64,000 nt of DNA. Source: Panorpa germanica (taxonomy: Eukaryota; Arthropoda; Insecta; Mecoptera; Panorpidae). Positions 1 through 8,600 of this stretch are shown in pieces. Each line of letters begins with the position of its first letter. Position 1 is the first letter of the stretch. The stretch is from NCBI GenBank assembly GCA_963678705.1, contig OY783203.1, positions 6,076,001 through 6,140,000 of the forward strand, read 5' to 3'. The notes below the pieces were generated by a model. The model made no database searches and was not told the DNA's origin. It saw only the letters and a list, made by a program, of their open reading frames with translations. The translations under genes and the position numbers were made by a program.

Positions 1-1233
1 TTATGCAGCTAAAACATAATAACACATGTACATCAAAGAGTATGTGTTTATGTTAACCAGAAAAAATAATGTACGTACTTACAATTTACGAATTAGGAGC
101 CTGTAGTAACTAAAAAGATGATTGCAATATAGCTGAAAAGACAATATAAATCCAATCTGAATTACGCAGCTGAAGAAAATCAAAATGTCCGTCGCTTAAC
201 ATTACACCTACTATGAATAAAATATTTTAGAGTTGTTCTAAAAAAAGGCACATCATAAATGTCAAACTTACAATTTAGACCATCGTCAACTGCACGTCAA
301 AGTAGAATATACACCAGGTGTTGATTTGTAATAAACAAAGTTAATAAAAATGAATGCACATGTGTTAACAGCAGAAAATATTTTCACTGCGTAAAACAGG
401 TTGAAACAAGTTTTCGTGTACTGAAGATAGACGTGAATATACTTGCGGAACCACAGTACACCGTACTCAAAAAGTTGTTTCCGCAAGTAGTAGGTTACAG
501 TGTGAGATCTGCAACCAACCGATGCATTTTGACAGCCAGTATATGTTGGCGCGTACAGTACATTGCTAATGACAGTAGTATTAAACAATGGCTGCCTAAA
601 CGATGCCAATGACATGTATCCACAAAAAAGAATTAATAAAATATCAAAGTGATTGATTTGTGCTTCAGATATTAGTTAAATATATTAAATTATTAATGTA
701 TTAACAATGGCTAATTCGTTAATATTACACTCTAGTTAAAAATTATATATTTTTTAAGGTTAGTATTCATTCTATTAGTCATTGTTTTTCGAGTATATTC
801 ACGTCTATCTACAGTACTCGAAAACTTGTTTCCACCTGTTGTGTGCAGTGATAGTATTTTCTGTTGTTAACACATGTGTGTTTATTTTAATAACTTTGTT
901 TATAACAAATCAACACCTGGTGTATCTTCTACTTTGACGTGCAGTTGACGATTGTCAAAATTGTAAGTTTGACATTTATGATGTGCCTTTTTTAAGAACA
1001 ACTCTAAAATATTTTATTTATAGTAGGTGTAATGTTAAGCGATGGACATTTTGATTTTCTGCAGCTGTATAATTCAGCCCTGGATTTAAATTGTCGTTTC
1101 AGCTACATAGCAATCACCTTTTCAATTACTACGGCCCCTAATTCGTAAATTGTATGTACGTACATTATTTTTTCTCGTAAACATAAACACATACCTTTTG
1201 CTGAATATGTGTTATTATGTTTTAGCTGCATAA
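1..1233. mobile_element. Foldback DNA element with ~445-bp inverted arms
   Basis: The first 445 bases are the imperfect reverse complement of 789-1233. The outer ends read TTATGCAGCTAAAACATAAT on one side and its complement, ending AGCTGCATAA, on the other. Matching stretches run through both arms, for example TAAATGTCAAACTTACAA and AGATAGACGTGAATATAC. The 343-bp centre (446-788) is unrelated between the sides and has its own small hairpin built on CTTGCGGAA/TTCCGCAAG. Long arms around a short non-coding centre are typical of non-autonomous foldback transposons. I see no transposase. The left end falls exactly on the window edge, so the target duplication cannot be read and the element could extend further left. 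Confidence 0.92.
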
Positions 1234-1242
1234 TAACCATTC

Positions 1243-1326
1243 ATGACGTGGACAATCGTTTGTTTGCTGCTGCATTTTACTGACACAGTTCTAAGCGGTG
1301 CGTTTGACATTGACTTAACTCTGCAG
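1243..1326 (+). CDS. Possible first coding exon with signal peptide (unrecognised)
   Basis: An ATG 10 bases after the foldback element opens a frame beginning MTWTIVCLLLHFTDTVLSG, which looks like a cleavable signal peptide, followed by AFDIDLTLQ. The frame then meets CTGCAG/GTATGG, a good 5' splice site with GT at 1327. Past that point the frame stays open to 1473 but becomes low-complexity, as expected of intron. If real, this is the start of a secreted or membrane protein whose other exons lie elsewhere. I do not recognise the protein. A chance ORF is a serious alternative, since no second exon could be linked. Confidence 0.25.
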
Positions 1327-1473
1327 GTATGGAATCACAGGGCAGACACGGAGACACCTGTTATTGTTTTGAAGATGTATTTTGTTCAACCAGTTAATAT
1401 GTATGTATTATTAAATAATTCATTCACAATTTCATTTCATTTTTGTTATCTTTGGTATATTTTGTATTATTAA

Positions 1474-2155
1474 TTTCTATTTATGTCATCTTTGACGTAG
1501 AAATAAAGATACAAACATATTACAAAATTGAAATGAATTTGAAATATTTACAATATTGCAAAATTATTTTATTGAAGTTGCAATTATTTTTAAGAATATC
1601 TGACAGTCTTATTTCAATAGTGGCACAATTCTACTTTTAAAAAATAGTTAGACAAACCGAGCAGGAAATTATTTTAATTGTTATACTAGTAAAGCTCCAT
1701 GTAGATGCTTTGTTTTGATTCTTTTGAAGGATGATGGGTTTTAAACTGAAATCAAGTAACTCTAATGAAAATAGCACAAGAATCAAATGTTGACACCTCT
1801 GACACGAATATCTACCTAACGACAAAGACTTTGGTTTTATTTAAATGAATTTACATATTGTGATTATGATTTTTTATCCCTGAAAGAGTTACAAAATGCA
1901 GTGGTAAGGAGGAAATAATATTTAATAGGATTGCCTCCAATATTGAATTAATTTTATTTCAATAATTGGTACAGCTTTATTTGCTCCCAGTTATTGGGCA
2001 TAACGGCACTGGAATTTAATAAATGAAATACATAGAAAGAAATATTAATCTCTCGAAACTATTGAATTATCACCACTAATTTATATTTATTATCTTCACT
2101 ATTGAAATAAGGCCATCATTTTAAAATTTATGATATTTTGATTTTTCCGTACATA
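1474..2155. other. AT-rich unique sequence, no gene seen
   Basis: No coding, RNA or repeat signal is visible here. Short open frames in this stretch have the composition expected of AT-rich non-coding DNA. Confidence 0.6.
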
Positions 2156-2404
2156 TCTAGACGACACTGATGACACTGAGTGCTGTGTCTTCGGGTTCGA
2201 TCACCGGACAAAACCATATTTTCTGTGTATTGAGTGCCATATTGTTAAATTGATTAGGTACGTACATAATCATAAACTTATTAGGCAGCAGTGCCGTAAC
2301 ATATATGACGCCACGACACCACAAAAACTGCATACATAATAAGAGGACGTCGATGATAGGACTTAGCATCGGAAATACACCCACGTCAAATAAATTTAAA
2401 AAAT
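2156..2404 (+). mobile_element. tRNA-related SINE, near full length
   Basis: The element starts within its tRNA-related head. A B-box match (GGTTCGATCACC) follows GTGCTGTGTCTTC. The body has the family landmarks CATAATCATAAACTTATTAGGCAGC, split here as CATAATCATAAACTTA and TTAGGCAGC, then TAGGACTTAGCATCGG, and it ends in GTCAAATAAATTTAAAA. The reference copy for the family is at 46532-46792. It is non-autonomous and was presumably copied by a LINE. Confidence 0.9.
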
Positions 2405-2504
2405 ATATCTAACATTTATAAATTGAAATGAAAACTACCACAGAATATATTTAATTTTATTAGGTTTCTAGATTTTTCCTAATATATATTACTTTGACTA
2501 TTAT

Positions 2505-2531
<27 letters not shown>
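2505..2531. repeat. (TA)n microsatellite
   Basis: About 13 TA units directly abut the 3' end of the minus-strand SINE fragment that begins at 2532. Confidence 0.97.
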
Positions 2532-2536
<5 letters not shown>

Positions 2537-2608
2537 CTGGCTTGTATCATCTGCAACGACTTGTTACTATGTTGGCAGTTTCTATAGTGTTGTGGCCTCA
2601 ATATTAGG
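2532..2608 (-). mobile_element. SINE 3' fragment
   Basis: The motif ATGTTGGCAGTTTCTATAG, with GTGTTGTGGCCTCA after it, is the reverse complement of the 3' half of the window's SINE family. The outer end is replaced by the TA array. Confidence 0.75.
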
Positions 2609-3432
2609 TTTTTTAATTTTGCAAATATATATTACATTTAAAACATTAAATTTTAAATTTAATTTTGTTTAGATATTTTGAAATGTATGTATTTATTCAT
2701 TGTAATATCCTTGCGAATATTTTTAGACTTAATCGCATTGGCTTTTGAATCGGTTAAGCGGTTAAACACACATGGCAATACATTTACTGACAACGCTTTA
2801 AAATAAATTAAACATAGGGCAATACTAAACATTTTGACAACTGTCAAAGTGGATGACTGTAATATCTATATTTTGCGAAGGTATTTAATTTGTTGTGTAA
2901 CGTGGTAAAATCATTAAAATATACCAATATGTAATTTAGATTATAAGAAGGTGAAAGTGTTTCTTATTATCATGTCTCCACGTACAGTGTTTTGATTCTG
3001 GCTCGAAAAACAATGGAACGCGGATTGTGTTCATATTGTAATTATTTTCTATTGTTTATTTATTAACTAACTTTGTTATTCTTAGTTTTCATTTATAGTA
3101 ATTATTTTGTTCTATGGTAAGTTATGAATAATATTCTATTTCTTGCAATAATATTATAGCCCACATACTTCAGTAAATAGTAGAACATATTTTAAGGTTA
3201 ATTTATCATCGCTGATGAGAAGTAGTACTTGTTTCTTGTAAAGATTATGACTTTTTAATATTCTTTTAATAGACTTGTGGCATTTTTAATATAATTTACA
3301 ATAATTAAATTAAGATTTTATGTTTTCTTTTCTCAATATTTTGTAATTATCATTTACAATCAATTTTAAATATTTTCAAATAGTATATGTTGATATTTTT
3401 CAATTGAAGTGTTATTTTTTGAATTCTTATAG
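2609..3432. other. AT-rich unique sequence, no gene seen
   Basis: Only AT-rich sequence without repeat landmarks. A weak exon-like piece lies near 2990-3035 (acceptor-like ACGTACAG, then an ATG frame MERGLCSYC), but its phase does not join the next candidate exon. Confidence 0.5.
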
Positions 3433-3514
3433 AATATCGACAAGATTGCCACCAGAAAGGCTACTTTGACACTGCGATGGCATCTTTTTGCTGTATAATT
3501 GCTGAGTTCAGATC
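3433..3514 (+). CDS. Candidate internal exon (unrecognised)
   Basis: Bounded by an acceptor-like TTCTTATAG and a consensus donor GATC/GTAAGT at 3515. One frame is open throughout and reads YRQDCHQKGYFDTAMASF, then CCIIAEFR, ending with two spare bases. The next acceptor, TTTTTTCCCTACAG ending at 4720, supplies the single base needed to continue. The phases therefore agree with an exon at 4721-4769. No homology is recognised. GTAAGT is expected by chance many times in 64 kb, so this is only suggestive. Confidence 0.2.
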
Positions 3515-3526
3515 GTAAGTTTGTTT

Positions 3527-4517
3527 TTTTTTTTTTTTTTTTTTTTTATATATTAATTGTGTATGCCTTTCGGCTTTACAATCTACAGTATTATATTTCT
3601 AATACATTTCATTCCTATATACATTCCAAACTTAAAAACTAAACTTAAAATAAACTTAAAATCTTCTCGACTTTTACTACTTCCAAAAGTGCTTTCTGCT
3701 TCTTCTTCTTTTGACCCTCTCTATTATTCTCCACCAGATTATTTATTCTCCTGTTTTTCCTTTTCTTCTTACTATTTCCGCCATCCACCTCTTTCCTTCA
3801 CTGCCTCCCTTTAATAGCTGTCCAATATTCCTTTCGCTTGCTACTTTTTCCTTACACTCAAACTTAATGTGCTCCAGTGTTTCGTCCTCCGCTCCACACA
3901 TTCTACACTTTCTTTCCTCACTCTTTTCCCAGTATCTGTTTCCTTTTTCCTCATTTCCCAATCTAAACCTTGCTGTTCTTCTTATGTGTTTTATGTCCTT
4001 TTCTATAAGGTACTGAGGCACATTATTTTCCCATAACCTCTTATATCTTTTATTGTAGTTACTTTTTTCTATTTTTCCCATTCTCTCCTGCTGTTGTGTC
4101 TCCTTATCCCTTCTCCTTAGCTCCTCTGCCACACTTGCGCCACCTTCTCTTCTCCTCTCTGCCTCCTCGATCGCCATTCCATTCCTTTCAAAGTATTCTT
4201 TTCTCTTTTTTGGACCTCCTTTCCCCCCATTCTTTATGTAATCCTCTCTTATTTTCTTTAAGATTTTGCTTTCCGCTCTGTTCAATTTCTCCTCGTATTT
4301 TACCGCTCTTTCCCCTGTTTTAATTCGTATCTTGTCCCTCTTTAGCTCCTCCATCACCATGTATCCTGGCGTGCACCTGTCCAGCCCTAGAACCCATTTC
4401 ATATATCTTACCTGTATTCTTTCCAACTTTTCTTGTTCCTTCCACCCCCAAACCTCTGCTCCATACGACATCATACTGGCTATCAGTCTCTCGTATATCC
4501 ATATCCTCTCGAAGCAT
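3527..4517 (-). mobile_element. 5'-truncated LINE (R1/I-like), young copy
   Basis: A LINE 3' end lies on the minus strand. On the plus strand it begins with its poly-A tail, read as a T run to about 3547, then a 3' UTR at about 3548-3742 and ORF2 C-terminal coding to 4517. It is flanked by a perfect 14-bp target duplication, TCGTAAGTTTGTTT, at 3513-3526 and 4518-4531. The reading frame has no break over about 258 codons, so the insertion is recent. Upstream parts (endonuclease and reverse transcriptase) are missing through 5' truncation, the usual fate of target-primed insertions. Two further 3' ends of the same family lie at 19657-19867 and, more diverged, near 34900-35185. Confidence 0.95.
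3743..4516 (-). CDS. LINE ORF2 C-terminal fragment
   Basis: This is the uninterrupted C-terminal part of a non-LTR retrotransposon polyprotein. Reading from the truncated end, the frame gives CFERIWIYERLIASMMSYG, then AEVWGWKEQEKLERIQ and VLGLDRCTPGYMVMEE, a block typical of the region after the reverse transcriptase in R1/I-type LINEs. A CCHC knuckle (CRMCG, then LEHIKFEC; spacing CX2CX8HX4C) falls about 54 residues before the stop. Between them is a lysine- and arginine-rich helical stretch. No catalytic domain remains, so no activity is expected. The exact clade is uncertain. Confidence 0.93.
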   Translation of the reverse strand, partial: CFERIWIYERLIASMMSYGAEVWGWKEQEKLERIQVRYMKWVLGLDRCTPGYMVMEELKRDKIRIKTGERAVKYEEKLNRAESKILKKIREDYIKNGGKGGPKKRKEYFERNGMAIEEAERRREGGASVAEELRRRDKETQQQERMGKIEKSNYNKRYKRLWENNVPQYLIEKDIKHIRRTARFRLGNEEKGNRYWEKSEERKCRMCGAEDETLEHIKFECKEKVASERNIGQLLKGGSEGKRWMAEIVRRKGKTGE

Positions 4518-4720
4518 TCGTAAGTTTGTTTAAAATATTAATTGATAATGGTATTGCAACAAGTGTCTCCTGATCCATTTAAGATTAATTAACTTTAATT
4601 TTAATAAAACATTTTATAGACTTTTATAAAAGGACAACTTTTTTTTAATTTCGGAAATATGATTTTAAATGGATTAACATATATATTTTTGAAATGTGTG
4701 TATGAATTTTTTCCCTACAG

Positions 4721-4769
4721 TTATCGTTCGTGTCGTAGCTTCGCGCGCGATAAGCTACTAATCGTTTAA
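4721..4769 (+). CDS. Candidate terminal exon paired with 3433-3514
   Basis: It follows a strong polypyrimidine acceptor (TTTTTTCCCTACAG). In the phase left by the exon at 3433-3514 it reads YRSCRSFARDKLLIV and then a stop. The 49 bp are GC-richer than the surroundings. The LINE at 3527-4517 would lie in the intron. The product is unrecognised and the call rests only on splice signals and phase. Confidence 0.18.
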
Positions 4770-4979
4770 CATTTATTAATTTTAAAATTTATTATGATAA
4801 ATAAAATTTATAAATAATTTTTTTTTATTGGTCATTCAAAACAAATTAAATTTAGTTTCTGTGTATTTTAAACTAAAGTGAAAGCTGTTTTAAACAATGG
4901 ACAAAAGTGTTGTTTTAAATAAAAATTAAATGTAGCAGTGTTTAAAAGAAGTTTTTAAAAAAGTTAGTGAAATGGGGAA

Positions 4980-5451
4980 GCATGCTAGAAGCATTCGTGT
5001 GCTGGACTTCCAAAAATAGGTAATTCAAGATTATAATGTCGATATAATATTATTATTTTTTATTGATAATTATTTTCTTACCAATGCTTTTCTGTTGTTA
5101 CAGTTGAAGTACAGGAACTTAGTACCAGTCTACCAGATTTATGAAAACGATTTCTTTTAATAATTAAAATGTATGCTAAACATTTTCATGAAAATTTTAA
5201 ATAATACATAAGTTGGTAAATATTTTTATAAACAAATTATTTCTATTGTTGCAGATTTCTTTCAGCTTTCAGTTGTAGCAGTTCATCTTTAGCGGTAGGA
5301 ACCATATCTTGCACCAGGATATTATAAAATAGGTAATTGTCAAATAATATATGTAATACATATATTCTAATTTGTTTATTATCTTTTTGCTAATCAACTT
5401 TCTTTAATTACAGTTCACTTCATGGTTTCAAAAGCAGTGTTTTTCAAGCAT
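4980..5451 (+). other. Cluster of splice-like sites (possible lncRNA or relic gene)
   Basis: Good splice signals follow each other on the plus strand: donor ATAG/GTAATT at 5020, acceptor CTGTTGTTACAG ending 5103, acceptor CTATTGTTGCAG ending 5254, a second ATAG/GTAATT donor at 5333, acceptor TTTAATTACAG ending 5413 and donor CAT/GTGAGT at 5452. The implied exons (to 5019, 5104 to about 5170, 5255-5332, 5414-5451) are 38-80 bases long with small introns and do not share one long frame. A short frame MGKHARSIRVLDFQK lies in the first. This could be a non-coding transcript, a decayed gene or chance. Confidence 0.2.
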
Positions 5452-5472
5452 GTGAGTGTTTTTTAAATATTT

Positions 5473-5635
5473 CAGTGGTTTCCAAACTTGACTTAACTAC
5501 CAATAAAAGTAGTTCCGTCCTCCCCAATATCTTACCCTCTCTTTAATTTGGGTTTTTAGTTAAATATAGGTTTTATATAGGAAGTTATGTATATTGATAT
5601 CAATATAGCCATTTCCCACAGTTTGGAAACTACTG
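5473..5635. mobile_element. hAT-type MITE
   Basis: The ends CAGTGGTTTCCAAACTTG and, inverted, CAGTAGTTTCCAAACTG form terminal inverted repeats of the CAGTGGTT(C/T)CCAAACT type, typical of hAT elements. The 163-bp body is non-coding. The flanking 8-mers no longer match, so no target duplication can be shown. Confidence 0.72.
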
Positions 5636-5867
5636 TTCTTTTGGTGATGGGATGAAAATATTGTGCATGTTTGACACTTGTTGCATTTATGAAAATATGT
5701 TTGATTTTTGAATTTTTTAAAAAATGTTTGGTTGTAGTAAACCAAAATAAAAATTGTTTTGTAAGATTTTAATATATTTAAGAAAAAAAAATTATGTTAA
5801 TGTACAACATATTAGAATTATTGAGTGAAAATTTGAAGTCAAGTTTAAGAAGTCATAATTTTGTGTG

Positions 5868-5896
5868 ACGTAGTTTATGGATGTCATATCGATTAG
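5868..5896 (+). repeat. Solo terminal motif of repeat family F
   Basis: TGTGTGACGTAGTTTATGGATG matches, in two overlapping parts (TGTGTGACGTAG and TTTATGGATG), the end of the MITE at 7312-7624. The rest of the element is not recognisable. Confidence 0.5.
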
Positions 5897-6267
5897 GATG
5901 TAATTATTACGAACTTTTGCGAGTGGTGATTAACAGTGATGCCATTGGCGTTAAAATGGCGTCACTGCATCTAGAAACACATCGCAATAATTTAAATAGT
6001 TTGATAGTGGTAAAATGTCGTATATCGGTGTATTGACAGTTGGCCTCAATATCCAATATCTTATTCGCATTGTCAAATTAGAAATAAGGTAAACTATATT
6101 AGGATAGTATAAATTATCATAAGATAACTAAAAGTCTTTAAAGAATCTGATATCGTAAATATTAAAAGGAAAGAGGAACAAAGTAATGTCAGTTACGAGA
6201 TTATACCTCTAAGGGCATTATACCTCTCGCCTTTATACATATGTACAGATAAAAATAATATTTATAC
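5897..6267. other. AT-rich sequence upstream of the tRNA 3' end, nothing seen
   Basis: No gene or repeat is identified. The minus-strand tRNA transcript would end at the A run on its border (6268-6273 on the plus strand). Confidence 0.5.
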
Positions 6268-6273
6268 AAAAAA
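6268..6273 (-). terminator. Pol III terminator of tRNA-Arg
   Basis: A run of six A on the plus strand gives TTTTTT on the transcribed minus strand, two bases past the tRNA 3' end. This is a standard RNA polymerase III stop. Confidence 0.85.
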
Positions 6274-6275
6274 TT

Positions 6276-6348
6276 CGATCCTGCCAGGATTCGAACCTGG
6301 AATCTTCTGATCCGTAGTCAGACGCGTTATCCGTTGCGCCACAGGACC
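6276..6348 (-). tRNA. tRNA-Arg (ACG)
   Basis: The minus strand folds into a complete 73-nt cloverleaf. The acceptor arm is GGTCCTG with CAGGATC (one G-T pair) plus discriminator G. The D-arm region contains GCGCAACGGATAACGC. The anticodon arm is TCTGA-CTACGGA-TCAGA with anticodon ACG at 6313-6315, and the T arm is CCAGG-TTCGAAT-CCTGG. It nearly matches insect tRNA-Arg(ACG), which decodes CGN codons after A34-to-inosine editing. There is no intron and CCA is not encoded, as expected of a nuclear gene. The internal A box (TGGCGCAACGG) and B box (GGTTCGAATCC) are intact, so it should be transcribed by Pol III. It is the only clear host gene here. Confidence 0.97.
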
Positions 6349-7311
6349 TGTGTAATATTAAAAGCTCGCCGTTTATAAATTGAACTTTGAACTAGGTGGT
6401 AATACATTGCGTAGCCATTATATGTAGTTTGACTTCGTAGTTCAAAATAATAAAACTAATTAATTACTAAAATTAAGCTAGTTTTTAAGAATTTTAATTT
6501 ATTTTACAGTCAAAATACTGAATATAGAGCAAGTAGTTACTCTAATTGATAGCGAAACAGGTTCGACTTTTATTGAAAGTTGTTAATAAAGTATCTGAGG
6601 GTTGAATAAAGCTTGGAAAGAAAAAGTATAGAATATAACAAATTACAAAATTAAATTATTAAATAAATATATCACTATTTAAATTCTTTCTTTTCGTAGT
6701 ACAATAGTAAATTGTTCTTACTTCTTTATTTGTAACAAACTGAAATTAAACTTTTTTTTAAAATAAAAGTAACTGCATTTCCACAGTTTGTTACAAATTG
6801 CAGGTTATAATATAAACTGAGTTTTAGTATTTTTAATTTAGAAAGCATTTTGAGTGTGAATGATACTGGCCACCTCCCCTTTTCAATATTCACGCATTAT
6901 ATTGAATTATGGTTATTGTTTATTGTCAAATTACTATTCATTGTCAAAAAATTTCCAATTTAAATGCTGAAACGTGATATTTCACTAACTACTTTAAATT
7001 TATTGTGTCATACATCTCGAATTCATAAAAAATGGATTAATAAAATATGATTACATCCATATGCGTATTTAAGAATAAAACTACGCGGTGAATAATTACA
7101 GAATAGAATGAGAACGATCGACATGTGTTACAATTTTCATTTAAATTAGTTGAGTTAATAAATTTTATAATTCAAACCCGCACTCATCTCTAAATGAATT
7201 AGAAATAATATCAATTTAAATAGTAAAATGTGTACATTATACTACAAAAGTTTGATATAACTGTATAACCCATGTATAACATTGTTGTCAACCATGTTGG
7301 TCGTATATATC
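6349..7311. other. AT-rich unique sequence, no gene seen
   Basis: This is the 5' flank of the tRNA gene. No promoter element beyond the internal boxes is recognised and there is no repeat landmark. Confidence 0.55.
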
Positions 7312-7624
7312 GGGCCATTTTTTAATTACGTCACACACAAACCAGGAGGAAGGAGTTCTCAAAGTGTGACAAGATGTGACATGGGGAGAAGGAGTCATTG
7401 GATTTGTGATGTCACATCTAATCTAAAATTAGACTTTCAGAAAATAATAATATTAAGATCAAAAAGAAAAAGAAGACTAAAAGGAAATTTTATTTTTTCA
7501 AATGTGTGACGCCCCATAAGGGGGGACGAGGTAACTATATGTGACAACGCCTGACAATGGAAACGGGAGGTTAATAATTCATAATAATATATATAATTGT
7601 ATGACGTAATTTATGGATGTCCCC
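7312..7624 (-). mobile_element. MITE, family F (most complete copy)
   Basis: The ends are inverted repeats: GGGCCATTTTTTAATTACGTC on the left side, read here as GGGCCATTTTTTAATTACG, and on the right the reverse complement of GGGGACATCCATAAATTACG. The body has repeated TGTGACA motifs (GTGTGACAAGATGTGACA) and an internal hairpin, AAATTAGA near TCTAATCT. It has no coding capacity. This is a common style of insect MITE, but I cannot name the superfamily. Related pieces lie at 5868, 15117, 18521, 32983, 54640 and 59057. Confidence 0.78.
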
Positions 7625-7867
7625 TAGGACCCATAACAGTGACGCCAACATTCAAACTGCGTTATAAATCCGCTTTTAACTTATAGACAATTAGTTTTTT
7701 GAAAAATTTTTGTTGTTTATAAATTTTAGGTAATTTAATCATGTTTCATTAACCGTGAAAATAATTAAAATATGTTTAGCGGTTCTTTAGATATCGCATT
7801 TCTTTAGATATCTTTTATAAAATAGGGAAAGGGGAGAAAGTTTAAGTGGCTCCACTTTATATACTCA
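7625..7867. other. AT-rich spacer, nothing seen
   Basis: This 240-bp spacer sits between the family F MITE and family B. No feature is recognised. Confidence 0.5.
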
Positions 7868-8600
7868 CTAGAGTTTACCCCCGTCGCAAGCGACGACTGT
7901 CTTTTATGTGAATTGAATATCATTTTTAAATTGAAATATTTAACTCGTTCTATATAAATTTCACATATAAAAACAAATAATTTTTCATATAAACCGACTA
8001 AAGAAAAATATTTTTTTCAACAAAATAAAAAATATTTGAGCTATGTATTTTCAAAATGTGGGATTTTTTTTTTTCGATTTGTAAATTAGGTACCAAAGTT
8101 AGCCTACATAAAAAAATTCAACTTTCTAGTACAATTCTTACCCTCGGCAAAAACTGCTCCCAAGTAAAATTTTGAAATTTAGAATTTTTTTCAAAATATT
8201 ATATGCAATTATTACACAATTCAAAATTTGGGCTTTCTCTAAAGTTTCCTACCGGGCCCCGTAATTTTCTCAGGGTCTCTTTTATAAAATTTTTAATTTC
8301 TAAATTTTGAAATATGGTCGCATTTAATAGTGTAATACACATGCAAAATTTCCTCTTTCTATCTTTTACAAATAAAAAGTTATACAGCAAAAAAAAAACA
8401 AATTTTTTTTAAAGTTTTTCCAAAATAACGGGTTTCCAGAAATTTCTGGGAATTTGTAGACGCCAAAATTCTTATAATTTTTTTCTCTACGAAATAGGCA
8501 ATTTTCAAAAACATTGACGTAGACGTTTTCGAGCTGCCATACAAAATTCAGTACCAAACTTATAAACAAGTCAGATACACCTGGAACATTATAATATAGG
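7868..8600 (+). repeat. Dispersed repeat family B, copy 1 (long)
   Basis: It opens with CTAGAGTTTACCCCCGTCGC followed by AAGCGACG, so the head has a perfect GTCGC-AA-GCGAC hairpin. It runs through the conserved blocks TAGGTACCAAAGTTAGCC, TTACCCTCGGCAAAAACTGC and CTCTACGAAATAGG, and ends near ATTATAATATAGGA. There is no coding. It aligns over its whole length with 13280-13983 and partly with 36024, 42968 (inverted), 47403 and, at the head only, 26992. I cannot assign the class; the element lacks obvious TIRs, a tail and tRNA boxes. Confidence 0.85.

Noticed and set aside
286-615. 109-codon minus-strand frame inside the foldback element
   Set aside because: It spans from a repeat arm into the unrelated centre, has no domain, and the mirror arm does not keep the frame.
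4320-4517. Second minus-strand frame at the LINE 5' end
   Set aside because: It overlaps the conserved AEVWGW frame in another phase and lacks LINE motifs.
3557-4523. Serine/leucine/phenylalanine-rich plus-strand frames across the LINE
   Set aside because: They are antisense shadows of the LINE ORF2 fragment on the minus strand.
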